From assembly GCF_900172355.1 (NCBI RefSeq), contig NZ_FWFZ01000016.1:1-64000 (forward strand): a stretch of 64,000 bases of DNA, read 5' to 3'. This document shows positions 34,208 through 44,300 of the stretch, one piece after another. The position numbers were made by a program, and so were the translations under genes. The notes beneath the pieces are model-generated. The model did no database searches. It saw nothing but the letters and a program-made list of their open reading frames with translations, and was not told where the DNA came from. The DNA comes from Roseisalinus antarcticus (GTDB lineage: Bacteria; Pseudomonadota; Alphaproteobacteria; Rhodobacterales; Rhodobacteraceae). Numbering within the stretch: the stretch's first letter is position 1; each line of letters opens with the position of its first letter.

Positions 34208-35020
34208 TCAATCGCCGGTCTCGTCCCCCGCGCCGAACATCACGTCGCAGCGGTTCCCGGCGGTGAACGCGCCGTCGCCATTGTCGAGCCGGACCCGCAG
34301 GCCGAAGCTGCGCGAGGCCGCGTCGATCACCGGATCGACCGCATCGACCAGACCGGCGCGCCGGACGCCCGCGCCCTCTAGCGACATGACCTCAACCGTA
34401 TCCCCTTGGGCCACGGTGCCGTGGACGTCGGACGGCAACAGGACCTCGGCATGAAGCTCCGAGACCGTCACGATATCCAGCAGCGGCTCGTCCGCCGCGG
34501 CATATTCGCCGGGGTCCACGTGGCGCATCAGGACATGGCCGGAGACCGGCGCCCGGATCGTGCGCAGGGCGACGTTGGCGGCGGCGGCCTCGGCCTCCAG
34601 CCGGGCGGCGATCTGGGCGTCATGGGCCTCGGCCAGTTCGCTGCGGGCGACCTCGACCTCCGACACGATCTCGTCGAGCTGGTTCTGCGAGGCGACGCCC
34701 CGGTCGCTGAGCGATTGCATCTGCGCCAGCCGGCGTTCGGCATCGGCGAGCTGCGCGTCGCGGGCCAGGATCGCGGCGCCGCTTTCGGCGCGCTGGCGGG
34801 CGGCGGCGAGCTGGGCCTCGACCACGCCTGCTTCGAGCCGGCCGATCACCTCGCCTGCCGTCACGCGGTCGCCACGATCCACCGTCAGCTCTGCCAGCAG
34901 GCCCGAGACCGGCGGCGCGATCTCGATCTCGTTGATCGGGCGCAGGACGCAGCTGATGATCTGCTGGGCGGTCGCGGGCAGGGGCGCCAGCGAAAGCAGC
35001 AGGCACAGGATGCGCGTCAT
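34208..35020 (-). CDS. HlyD/RND-type periplasmic adaptor protein
   Basis: 270 residues with a signal peptide (MTRILCLLLSLAPLPATA). The lipoyl-like half-motif (EIAPPVSGLLAELTVDRGDRVTAGEVIGRLEA) and its return half (TIRAPVSGHVLMRHVDPGEY) enclose a coiled coil (about 65-150), followed by a beta-barrel part. It is smaller than most adaptors. The start overlaps the SecA-like stop (ATGA), and it is the last gene of the export operon. It may bridge the inner-membrane components to an outer-membrane channel encoded elsewhere. Confidence 0.88.
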   Translation of the reverse strand: MTRILCLLLSLAPLPATAQQIISCVLRPINEIEIAPPVSGLLAELTVDRGDRVTAGEVIGRLEAGVVEAQLAAARQRAESGAAILARDAQLADAERRLAQMQSLSDRGVASQNQLDEIVSEVEVARSELAEAHDAQIAARLEAEAAAANVALRTIRAPVSGHVLMRHVDPGEYAAADEPLLDIVTVSELHAEVLLPSDVHGTVAQGDTVEVMSLEGAGVRRAGLVDAVDPVIDAASRSFGLRVRLDNGDGAFTAGNRCDVMFGAGDETGD

Positions 35021-36930
35021 TCGAGTCCTCCGGCAAAGGCCATCATGTCATCAAGCCCGTCTTCCATTCGGTTCAGGTCGGCGCGCTGGCGCCGGTGCAG
35101 CGCCTCGACCATCGCCTGTGCGCGGCGGAAATCGGCCAGGCGCGGGCGGGGCGGCGGGGCCTTGCCCAGGATCGGATCCTGGGCCGAGAGCAGCACCTCG
35201 TAAAGCCCCGCGTCGCCCTGCCGCGCACAGCGGCCGATCAGCTGGCGGTCGATGCGGCCGGAATCGTGCCGCTCGGTCGCCAGCACCGTCAGTCCGCCCG
35301 CCGCCCGCGCGGCCGCGTCCAGCCGGATGTCGGCGCCGCGCCCGGCCATGTTGGTGGCGACGGTGATGGCGCCGGCGCGACCGGCCGCGGCGATGATCTC
35401 GGCCTCTTCGGCATCCTGCCGGGCCGACAGCACCCGGTGCGGCAGCTTGCGGCGGGCCAGCGCGGTGGCGGCGGCCTCGGCGGCCTCGACCGTCCGGGTG
35501 CCGATCAGGACCGGGCGCCCCTCGGCGCGATGCCCCTCGGCGGCGCGGGCCACGGCCTCCCACTTGGCGGCGAGGTCGGGCAGGATCCGGGTGCCGGCCA
35601 TGCGCCTGCGCGAGGGCCGGTGCGTCGGCACCGGCATGACCGTGAGGCCATAGGTCCCCCGCAGCTCCGCGCGCGCCTCGATCAGCGTGCCCGACAGGCC
35701 CGACAGCCGCATGTAGCGCCGAAAGAACCGCTGAAAGGTCAGGCGCCCGAGGGTGGCGCGTTCCTCGCCGGGGGGCAGGCCCTCCTTGATCTCGACCATC
35801 TGGTGCAGGCCCTCGCTCCAGGTGCGGTCGGGCATCACGCGGCCGGTGTTCTCGTCCACGATCTCGACCTTGTCGTCGCGCAGGATATAGTGCGAATCCC
35901 GCTGCAGGATGTGCAGCGCATAGAGCGCCCGCTCGGCCAGTTCCCGCGACCGGCGGCGACCGGACCAGACGCCGCCCAGGTCCTCGGCGATGGCCGCGAC
36001 GACCTCCTCGCCATCGGGGGTCAGGCGCACCGGGCTTTCGGTGCCGGGCGCCAGGACATACTCGGTGTCCGGATCCAGACGCCTGGCCAGCGCCACGGCC
36101 TGGCCAGCGACGCGCCCCAATTCGGAGGCGCCGCCGGGCGCGGAGATTACCAGCGGGGTCCGCGCCTCGTCGATCAACACGCTGTCGGCCTCGTCGATGA
36201 TCGCCGACCACAGGCCGCGCTGGATCGGCGCCTCGGCCGCGCCGAAGGCGGCGTCGAGCTTCAACCCCAGGGCGGTCGCGTCGCCGAAGGCGATCCGGTC
36301 GCGCAGATGGTCGAAGGCGATCTCCTTCGATGAGGCATAGACGATGTCGCAGGCATAGACCTCGCGCCGGTCCGGCGGCGTGGCCTCGGGATCGATCCCG
36401 CCGCAGCTCAGCCCCAGACGGTCGAACAGGGCGCGGCCCTCCTCGAGGTCGCGCAGGGCCAGGTAGTCGTTGGCGGTAATCACGTGGACGGGCCAACCCT
36501 CGGCGGCCTGCAGCGCGGCGGCCATGGCGGTCACGAGGGTCTTGCCCTCGCCGGTCGCCATCTCCACCCCGGTGCGGTCCGACAGGGCGGTCGCGGCGAC
36601 CAGCTGCACCGGGTGGGGCAACAGCCCGGTGGTGCGATGGGTGACCTCGCGCAGGATCGCGAGCCGCCGGGGCCGCAGTTTTGCCACGGTCCGGCTCTTG
36701 CGGCCCAGCCGGTGCCAATCCGCGAGAAGCGTCGCGTCGTCCAGATCGGCGACCTCGGGATGCAGGCGCAGGGCGGCGCGGGCCTCGGCCCAGGCGCGCC
36801 TGCGGCGCAGGCCGGTGGCAATCGGGGCGAAGGTGCCCCGCGCCTGGGCCCCGAGGTCAAAGCCGGGCCGTCGGGGCGCGGCCTTGCGCACGTGATCGGG
36901 GATCGGCGGCAGGCGGCGCAGCAAGCTCAC
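35017..36930 (-). CDS. Shortened SecA-like translocase ATPase
   Basis: 637 residues from the GTG at 36930, which overlaps the M50 gene stop (GTGA); the frame also has a Met at 36972. SecA motifs are in order: Walker A MATGEGKT (124-131), IIDEADSVLIDEARTPL (DEAD box 246-249), the preprotein-binding region with EIVDENTGRVMPDRTWSEGLHQ (356-377), TNMAGRGADIRL (526-537) and RQLIGRCARQGDAG (562-575). After the second nucleotide fold only about 55 residues remain, so most of the helical scaffold/wing and the zinc tail of SecA are missing. It is probably a dedicated motor for the giant protein. Confidence 0.9.
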   Translation of the reverse strand: MSLLRRLPPIPDHVRKAAPRRPGFDLGAQARGTFAPIATGLRRRRAWAEARAALRLHPEVADLDDATLLADWHRLGRKSRTVAKLRPRRLAILREVTHRTTGLLPHPVQLVAATALSDRTGVEMATGEGKTLVTAMAAALQAAEGWPVHVITANDYLALRDLEEGRALFDRLGLSCGGIDPEATPPDRREVYACDIVYASSKEIAFDHLRDRIAFGDATALGLKLDAAFGAAEAPIQRGLWSAIIDEADSVLIDEARTPLVISAPGGASELGRVAGQAVALARRLDPDTEYVLAPGTESPVRLTPDGEEVVAAIAEDLGGVWSGRRRSRELAERALYALHILQRDSHYILRDDKVEIVDENTGRVMPDRTWSEGLHQMVEIKEGLPPGEERATLGRLTFQRFFRRYMRLSGLSGTLIEARAELRGTYGLTVMPVPTHRPSRRRMAGTRILPDLAAKWEAVARAAEGHRAEGRPVLIGTRTVEAAEAAATALARRKLPHRVLSARQDAEEAEIIAAAGRAGAITVATNMAGRGADIRLDAAARAAGGLTVLATERHDSGRIDRQLIGRCARQGDAGLYEVLLSAQDPILGKAPPPRPRLADFRRAQAMVEALHRRQRADLNRMEDGLDDMMAFAGGLE

Positions 36931-39098
36931 AGCGCCAGTCTTTCCAGGAAGGTCTGCCGGATCATCCGCCACAGGCGCGGCGCCAGCGGGCTGCGGCCGT
37001 GATCGAACCGCACCCAGACCAGCGCGCCGATCGCGGTCTCGCCATAGGTCACGCCGCCGTCGATCTCGGCCAGGTGAAACGGCTGGGCGGTGCGGCGCCC
37101 GTCCTCGTCCGATGGATCGAGCACAAGCGGCCCGCCCGCCGGTTGCGACAGGGCGGGAAACTCCAGCCGCCGGGTGGCCTCGGGGGCGATGGTGCGCAGG
37201 TGCCCGACCCGCCCGTCGAAGCCCCGCCCCGGCAGGTGGACCGATACCTCGGCAGGCGACAGCGCGACCAGGTCGATGCGGTTCGCCGGCACCGCGACCC
37301 GGATCTGCGCGGGGCTGTCCTCTGGCACGAGGATGCCGACCTCCATCCCCTTCGCCAGCCGGCGGCCGGGGACCAGGATGTCGGAGCGGGCGAGGAACTG
37401 CCCCGACGCCCCCGCGCTCAGCGCGAGCCCGGCCAGATCGACCCCAAGCCCGGCCTGCTCTTCAATCAGGTAGCCGATCTCGGCGCGGGTGGCGGCGGCC
37501 TCGTCCATGCCGGTGCTGCGCACCTCGTAATCGGCCAGCCGGGCGCGGGCGGTGGCGATCCGCGCGTCGATCACCTCGAGCTCGGTCGTGGCGAGCGGCG
37601 CGACCAGGTCGGCCAGGGCCTGGCCCGGCTCCACATGGTCGCCGGCCTGGGCGCGGATATGCAGGATCTCGGCCTCGACCGGGGCCGAGACGCGGGCCGC
37701 ATCCGGTGCGGTCACCACCCCGGGCGCCACGGTGCCGTGCGGCACGGGGATCAGCAGCAGCGCCGCCGCCGGCAGCCCCCCGATCAGCGCCGAGACCAGA
37801 ACCGCCCGCCCCCGCCTGGAGGCGACCCGCGGTTCGGTGGCCACATGCCAGACCCCCTTGACCAGCGGCAGAACGATGGTCGTGGCCACCGACCACAGGG
37901 CAAGCGCCAGCCCGATCACCCGGTATTCCGAAGCGACGAACAGCGCGATCGTCATCGTCAGGAAGATCCGGTAGGCGTAGGAGGCCGGGTGATAGGGGAT
38001 GAACCAGGCGGTCTCGGTCCGACTGCGGGCGGGGGAGTCCCAATTGGTCAGGCCAAAGCCCAAACGGTGCAGCATAGCCGACCACCAGGCCTGGCTGCGC
38101 CCGGCGAGGTTTTGCACGCCGATGGCATCCGACAGCATGAAATAGGCATCGAACCGCAACAGCGGGTTGCCGTTGAAAAGGAGCGTCGAGACGCCGGCGA
38201 TCAGCAGCATGTTGAAGGCCAGCGCGCTGACCATCCCGGTCTCGGCGCCCAGCCAGACATACATCGCTCCCGCCGCCAGCAGCGTCTCGGCCATCATCCC
38301 CGCCCCGCCCACGAGAATCCGCGCCCCGCGGGACCGGAACGCCGCGGCGGCAGAGGCATCGACATAGGGCGCGGGCAGGAACACCAGGAACATGATCCCG
38401 AATTCGCGCACCTCGCCCCCCCAGTGGCGCACGGCCCAGCCATGGGCCATCTCGTGCAGCGCCTTGGCGAAGGGAAAGACCAGCGCCGCGATCAGCAGAT
38501 TGTCCAGCGCCAGCGCCCGGTCGAGCACCGCACCGCTCAGCCGGTCCCAGTTGGCCAGCGTCTCCACCGCGAGCCAGGTGACGCAGGCCAGCCACAGCAG
38601 GAACCCCGGCACGCTGAAGACGGGCCGCACGAACGGATAGGTCGCCTGGATCAGCGCGTTCGGATCGAACAGCGGCACCTTGATGAACAGCGGACTCTTG
38701 AGCCGTTGCAGCATCTTCTGGCGGCTGACGCGGCGGGCGCGGTGGCCGAACTCCGTCAGGGTCGGGGCGGCGCCGGAATTGAGCGCATCGGCCTGGTGCA
38801 ACTGGCCGAGCAGCCGGATCGTCTCGTCCTGGCCGGGCGCGTCATCGCCGAAACGGTCGAGCACCCGGCGCCAGATCGCGTCGAGGGTCTGGCGCCCGTC
38901 GCAGGCCCCGATGATGGCATAGCTCGCGGCGTCCAGACGGAAGTGCTTGTTGGCCTCGGGGGCCGACAGGATGTGCCAGACCTCGCCCTGCTCCAGCCTG
39001 CGGGCCACGGTGACCCCGGGGCGCAGGCGCGGCGCCAGCCCCGCCATCTTGTACCAATAGGGCGAAAAGAGCGGACTGTCCCCCTCGGCGGCGCTCAT
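36927..39098 (-). CDS. PqqD-like / M50 site-2 protease / HlyD fusion membrane protein
   Basis: 723 residues from MSAAEGDSPL at 39098, which has GAGGGG shortly upstream; a Met at 39140 is an alternative. Three parts are visible. An N-terminal PqqD-like (RiPP recognition element) domain, about 22-106, includes EVWHILSAPEANKHFRLD. The M50 metalloprotease core has zinc motif HEMAH (215-219) in several membrane helices and a second-ligand segment LLRFDAYF (D317). A C-terminal HlyD-like adaptor spans about 470-690 (VTAPDAARVSAPVEAEILHIRAQAGDHVEPGQALADL). It could bind, cleave and pass on an exported substrate. It is coupled to the SecA-like gene. Confidence 0.9.
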   Translation of the reverse strand: MSAAEGDSPLFSPYWYKMAGLAPRLRPGVTVARRLEQGEVWHILSAPEANKHFRLDAASYAIIGACDGRQTLDAIWRRVLDRFGDDAPGQDETIRLLGQLHQADALNSGAAPTLTEFGHRARRVSRQKMLQRLKSPLFIKVPLFDPNALIQATYPFVRPVFSVPGFLLWLACVTWLAVETLANWDRLSGAVLDRALALDNLLIAALVFPFAKALHEMAHGWAVRHWGGEVREFGIMFLVFLPAPYVDASAAAAFRSRGARILVGGAGMMAETLLAAGAMYVWLGAETGMVSALAFNMLLIAGVSTLLFNGNPLLRFDAYFMLSDAIGVQNLAGRSQAWWSAMLHRLGFGLTNWDSPARSRTETAWFIPYHPASYAYRIFLTMTIALFVASEYRVIGLALALWSVATTIVLPLVKGVWHVATEPRVASRRGRAVLVSALIGGLPAAALLLIPVPHGTVAPGVVTAPDAARVSAPVEAEILHIRAQAGDHVEPGQALADLVAPLATTELEVIDARIATARARLADYEVRSTGMDEAAATRAEIGYLIEEQAGLGVDLAGLALSAGASGQFLARSDILVPGRRLAKGMEVGILVPEDSPAQIRVAVPANRIDLVALSPAEVSVHLPGRGFDGRVGHLRTIAPEATRRLEFPALSQPAGGPLVLDPSDEDGRRTAQPFHLAEIDGGVTYGETAIGALVWVRFDHGRSPLAPRLWRMIRQTFLERLAL

Positions 39099-39162
39099 CC
39101 GCGGCCCCTCGCGCGGCCGGGGCCGGGGCCGGGGCGGCACCGGGGGACGGGCGGCCGCGGGG

Positions 39163-40995
39163 TCATGGCCACATGCTCCAGAGCCGCAGGCGCAGGCTTT
39201 CCAGGAACGGGCGGCCCCAGGTCATCACCCAAAGGTCGGTGCCGGTGGTGATCTTGCCGACCCCCTCCATCCCCAGGCCAAGGTCCGCGGGCACCTCTCC
39301 GGTCAGCCGGGCCAGGGCGCGGAAGGTGTTCTCGCCGTCGCGGGCCTCGGTCAGGGGGGTCAGGCGGGTCACCTCGAACGTCAGCGGCCGTTCCGGCATG
39401 GCGGCCAGGCGCAGCGTGCCGGTCTGACCCCGCCGGACCCGATCAACGCCCGCGTCGGGAACATGCAGGGTCAGGCTGCGCTGTTCGCGCGGCGCGAGGG
39501 TGAGAAGCTCCTCCCCCCGCCCAACGGGTGCGCCGACAAGCCCCTCGGTCGCATCCAGCGTCACCACCCCGTCATAGGGGGCCCGCAGGCGCCCGGCCTC
39601 CAGCTGCGCCTCGGTCAGGGCGATCTCCGCGTCGACCTCGGCGATCTCTGCGCTGAGGACTGATAGCTCGGCGCGGTTGTTGTTCGCGATCGCGGCGTCC
39701 CGCTCGATCTCCTTCTGGCGGCGCGTCGCCTCCTGCCGCAACAGGTCGAGCGACAGGTCCCGGTCGTCGAGCCGCGCCAGAAGCTGCCCCGCCTGCACCA
39801 CGTCCCCCGCCCGCACCAGCCGTTCGGCGAGAAAGCCGTCGAAGGGAACCGACACGATCACCCGGTCATCCGAGGTGATCTCGGCATCCGCCGTCACCCG
39901 CGCCGGCGCCGTGACCGTGGCCGCCGCAAAGATCAGCCCGGCCAGCACCAGAGCGGCCAGTTTCCAGCCCAGCGCCTTGGGCCCGATCAGCGTCGCAAGG
40001 CCCGCGACGCTTCCCTCCCAGGCCCGGGTGATCCAGAGCCGGTCTTCCCGCCGTTTCAGCTCCAGCAGCGGGGCGAGCGCATCGCCCGCGATATCGAGCA
40101 CCGGGAGCGCGGCCTCGCCCGCCTCGGGGGCGGCGAACTCGGCGACGATGGCGCCCCAGGGCCGCTCCACATCGCCGATGGGCAGGGCGACGACGGACCC
40201 CGAGCCGGTCTCGTGCGCCAGCGCCTCCAGCTGGCGGCGCGACAGGGGGCGGGCGTCGGCGCCGGCCGGCCAGACCAGCGCCTCGGTCTGGTCCAGCGCC
40301 TCGTCCGCGGCGGCGGTCAGCAGGTCCAGCGCCCGGGTGCGGCCCTTGAAATCGGCGGTATGGGACAGCGCCTCGACCCGCGCCCCGCGGCGGCGGTTGC
40401 GGGCGATGGCGACCCGATCGGCGCCGAGGGCCACCGCCAGATCCGTCGCCGCCGCGCGGGCGCAATCGCGATAGCCGTCGGTTTCCAGCGACCGGACCAG
40501 CAGTTTCAGCGCGTCCGAGGCGCCGCCGTCGAGCGAGATCTGGGTGGGGCTCTCGACCGCCCCGGCGCGCAGGCGCAGCAGATGCGCCTCGACCCCGGCC
40601 AGCCCCCATTGCAGGCGGCGCAGGGCGGCGGCGCGCTCTGCATCGGTCCCGGCGTCGATCTCGGCGGCGGCGACAGCGGCGGTGCCGTCGATCCGCGAGG
40701 CGAGCGCGATGGCGGCCCGGCCGGGGCCCGCCGCCCGGACGGAAGGTTTGCCGGTCTCGGCCACGGCCGCAGCGGCCATGCGCACGGGCTCCGTCGGGTG
40801 CCAGTCGGAGGGGGCCCGGCCCTGGGGCCGCAGCACGCCGTCCGCCTCGCGGATCAGAAGAAGGATAGTGGCGCCCTCGCCAAGCTCCCGCGCCTGGGTC
40901 ACGCACCATCCCATGGCGAACAGCGCATGTTCCGAAACCGACGTGCCCGCCGGCGAGACCGCGTCAGGTTTCGAGCTTGCCAAACCGGGCTTCAT
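39163..40995 (-). CDS. GAF-like/HlyD membrane adaptor protein
   Basis: 610 residues from MKPGLASSKPD at 40995, overlapping the DUF3467 gene by 32 bases. The first 340 residues are cytoplasmic, and about 165-310 looks like a GAF domain (ATDLAVALGADRVAIARN, GSVVALPIGDVERPWGAIV). One membrane helix (about 343-362) is followed by an HlyD periplasmic part: DRVIVSVPFDGFLAERLVRAGDVVQAGQLLARLD, a coiled coil, then GRLRAPYDGVVTLD. There is no enzymatic motif. It may link a cytoplasmic signal or cargo to the envelope channel. It lies between DUF3467 and the M50 fusion. Confidence 0.87.
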   Translation of the reverse strand: MKPGLASSKPDAVSPAGTSVSEHALFAMGWCVTQARELGEGATILLLIREADGVLRPQGRAPSDWHPTEPVRMAAAAVAETGKPSVRAAGPGRAAIALASRIDGTAAVAAAEIDAGTDAERAAALRRLQWGLAGVEAHLLRLRAGAVESPTQISLDGGASDALKLLVRSLETDGYRDCARAAATDLAVALGADRVAIARNRRRGARVEALSHTADFKGRTRALDLLTAAADEALDQTEALVWPAGADARPLSRRQLEALAHETGSGSVVALPIGDVERPWGAIVAEFAAPEAGEAALPVLDIAGDALAPLLELKRREDRLWITRAWEGSVAGLATLIGPKALGWKLAALVLAGLIFAAATVTAPARVTADAEITSDDRVIVSVPFDGFLAERLVRAGDVVQAGQLLARLDDRDLSLDLLRQEATRRQKEIERDAAIANNNRAELSVLSAEIAEVDAEIALTEAQLEAGRLRAPYDGVVTLDATEGLVGAPVGRGEELLTLAPREQRSLTLHVPDAGVDRVRRGQTGTLRLAAMPERPLTFEVTRLTPLTEARDGENTFRALARLTGEVPADLGLGMEGVGKITTGTDLWVMTWGRPFLESLRLRLWSMWP

Positions 40996-41305
40996 ATTCC
41001 TTGACCCGCCTTTCGAGCAGAATGGACAGGCGCTTGGCGGCGAAGGGCGACAGCACGATCCGGTCTGACAGCCGCACGACGAGTTCGTCGGAGCCCTGGG
41101 CATTCCAGGTCTGGTTCGCGCCGAACAGCAGGGTCATCTCCTCGCGCGTCGCCAGCACGTTGACGACATTGGCGAAAGAGCTGGACATGTTGCTGTCGTC
41201 CCAGACGACCTTCGGCCCGGCCCCCAGTTGCGCCTGGGGCGGAGGCTCGGGCGCGTCCGAGGCCTTGCTCTGGCTGGCGGTCTGTTTGCCGGTCTTGTCA
41301 TTCAT
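40964..41305 (-). CDS. DUF3467-family small protein
   Basis: 113 residues from MNDKTGKQTASQ at 41305. A disordered, polar, Pro-rich N-terminus (1-33) precedes a DUF3467-type domain: VVWDDSNMSSSFANVVNVLATREEMTLLFG, then DRIVLSPFAAKRLSILLERRVKEYEARFG. No signal peptide, so it is cytoplasmic. The molecular role of the family is not established. Its place 49 bp after the giant gene and overlapping the membrane adaptor suggests a chaperone or targeting factor, which is inference. Confidence 0.82.
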   Translation of the reverse strand: MNDKTGKQTASQSKASDAPEPPPQAQLGAGPKVVWDDSNMSSSFANVVNVLATREEMTLLFGANQTWNAQGSDELVVRLSDRIVLSPFAAKRLSILLERRVKEYEARFGKLET

Positions 41306-41354
41306 GATGTTGTCCGTTTCCTGAACCTGTCGTGAACCGCGCGACCGCCGAAGC

Positions 41355-44300
41355 TCAGCTCCATTCGATCGCAACCTCAACCTGACCCGGCAGCGGCCCG
41401 TCTGCAAGCACCGCGTCCGGGCGACCCTCGTCCACAAGCATCAGGGTCTCGGCGACCTGGAAGCTGCCGCCGGGCAAGACCGCCCCATCGACGTTGTAGA
41501 CCCGCAGCGTCACCTCGGTCCAAAGCCCGGCGATGATGCTGTCGAGATCGAAGGCCAGACGCGCCGAGCCCCGCCCTGCGGGGATCACCGCCTCGCCGAA
41601 CTCGCGGATCTCGCCATCCGCCTCGAGGCTGAAGCTGACGGTCACCGCCTCGGTCGCCGGCGCGGTCAGGTCGAGCTCGAACGCGACCTGCTCGCCGTCG
41701 CCCTCGGGGCTCGGCTCCACGCTGCCGCCCGAGATGGAGAGCCTCGGGGCGGGCGTCCACTCGATCTCGGAGGCCCAGAGCACGTGATAGGCCGGCGCAC
41801 TTTCCGCCCCACGAGCATCGACGGCGATCAGCGAGACGACCTGCTCGCCCGAGGCGTCGTAGACGTGGCTGATCACGTTGCGGGTGCCGTCTATCTCGTT
41901 CACCGCGCCGTCGCCCCAATCGATGCGCCAGGTCTCGATCGCATCCCCGTCCGCATCGGTCGCCTCCGGGGTCAGCGAGACCTCGGCGCCGACGGTCGCG
42001 GTTTCGGGGCCGGTCAGGGTGGCCTCCGGCGGGGTATTCTCCGCCGGCTCGGACGCGAAGGCGGCAAAGCTGCTGAACGCGGCGAAGGCCGCGGCGGGCG
42101 CTGCCACGTCGATCCGCACCTGGGTGCTGCTGGAGAGGCCGCGGGCGTCGGTTGCCCGCACCTGCGCGGTGAACCTGCCTTCGGACAGGGCCGGGACATC
42201 CCAGCTGAGGACCCCGCCCTCCGAGACCACGAGCCCCGGCGCGTCGGTTGTCAGCACCTCGAAGGTCAGCGCGTCGCCGTCGGGGTCGGTCACCCGGTCG
42301 GTGAGGTCCAGCGTCAAAAGCTCGCCGCCCGTGGCCGAATTGGCCGGGCGCCATTCCCAATCGGGCTTGGCGTTGTCGACGTTGATGGTGACGATGGTGC
42401 TGCCGCTCAGGCCGAAGCCGTCGGTGGCCCGCACCCGGGCCGTGAACTGGCCCTCGGTCGCCGGCGGAATATCCCAGCTGAGGACCCCGCCCTCCGAGAC
42501 CACGAGCCCCGGCGCGTCGGTCGTCAGCACCTCGAAGGTCAGCGCGTCGCCGTCGGGGTCGGTCACCCGGTCGGTGAGGTCCAGCGTCAAAAGCTCGCCG
42601 GCCGTGGCCGAATTGGCCGGGCGCCATTCCCAATCGGGCTTGGCGTTGTCGACGTTGATCCGGAAGATCGTGCTGGCGCTCAGACCGGCGGGATCCATCG
42701 CCTGCACCCGCGCCCAGAACTGGCCCTCGGTCCCGGCCGGGATATCCCAGCTGAAGACGCCGTCCGGGGAAATCGTCATCCCCGCGGCGTTCCAGGTCAG
42801 CAGACCAAAGGTCAGGGTATCGCCGTCGGGATCGGTCACCCGGTCCGTGAGGTCCAAGGCAAAGAGCCCGTCGGAATTGGCCTGGACGGCCGGCGACCAG
42901 TCCCAGACGGGCCCGGCATTGTCGACGTTGATCCGGATGATGGCGCTGCTTTGCAGGCCGAAGGCATCCGTCGCCCGCACCCGGGCCGAGAATTGGCCCT
43001 CGGTTCCCGCCGGGATATCCCAGCTGAGCACGCCGTCTTCGGACACCGTGATCCCGGCCACGTCGGAGGACAGCACCTCGAAGGTCAGGTCGTCGCCCTC
43101 CGGATCGGTCACCCGGTCGGTCAGGTCCAGTGTCAGAAGCTCGCCCGCATTGGACTGGACGGCGGGGCGCCATTCCCATGCGGGCTTGGCATTCTCGTCG
43201 CGCACCTCGACGGCGAGGTCTGCGGGGTCGCTCTCGCCCCCTTGCGCGTCGATCGCGGCAAGGATGACGGTGACCGGCCCGGGCGCTGCATAGCTGTGGC
43301 TGAGGCTGAGGCTTTCGAGGGTGCCGGCCAGGGTTTCGACCGTGCCGTCACCCCAGTCGATCCGCCAGTCGACGATGTCATCGCCGCCCGGATCCGTCGC
43401 GCTCGGGAACACCGTCAGCGTCTCGCCGGTCAGCACAGCGCTCGGCCCGGCAAGGCTTGCGACCGGGGCGCCGTTCCGCACCTCGAGAGAGAAAGTCTCG
43501 TCGTCGAACAAGAGCGCATCGCGGCCATCGATGGCGCGGACCTGGATGTCCTCGCTCCGGTTCGGGCCGGTGGCGGTATAGGTCAGAAGGCCGGTGTCGG
43601 GATCGACAGAGGCGCCGGCCGGCCCCAGGACCAGCGACCAGACGATGTCATCGTCCTCGGCATCGCTGACGAGCCCCGAGAGGTCCAGGCTCAGGGATTC
43701 GCCCTGGGTCAGGACCTGGTCCGAAATGACCTCGATCACCGGGGCCGTGTTGCCGGGGCTGACGTTCAGCGTGACGGTCGCGGCCAGCGAGGTCAGCACG
43801 TTGCCCGGGGTGCCCGCCGGATCGCCGGTGTCCGTCACCGTGAAGGTCAGCGTCTCGGCCCCGTTGGTCCCGGCCGGTGCGAGGTATTCGAACACAAGGT
43901 CGCTGACCCGGGTCAGCGTGCCCACCGAAGGCGCGGTCACGATCTGCGCGACCAGATCGCCGCTCGCCGTCTCGATGTCGGTGCCCGAGAGCACCAACGT
44001 CTGCAGCACGCCCCCCGTCACGGCGACGGTTTGCGCCAGCGCCACGGGGCGGTCGTTGACCGGCGTCACCACGACGGAAACCTGGCCGGTGGTGCTCGCG
44101 CTGCGGCTGTCGGTGACCGAGTAGGTGAAGGAGTCCGCCTGGGTGCTGTCCGGATCGGGACGATAGGTGACCGTCCCGGCCTCGGCGTCGAAGCTTTCCA
44201 GCGCACCGAAGGACGGCGGCACGGTGATCGCGTAGGTCAGCGCGTCGTCGTTCGCGTCGCTGCCCGCGAGCGTGATCGCGACAGATCCATCCTCGAGCAC

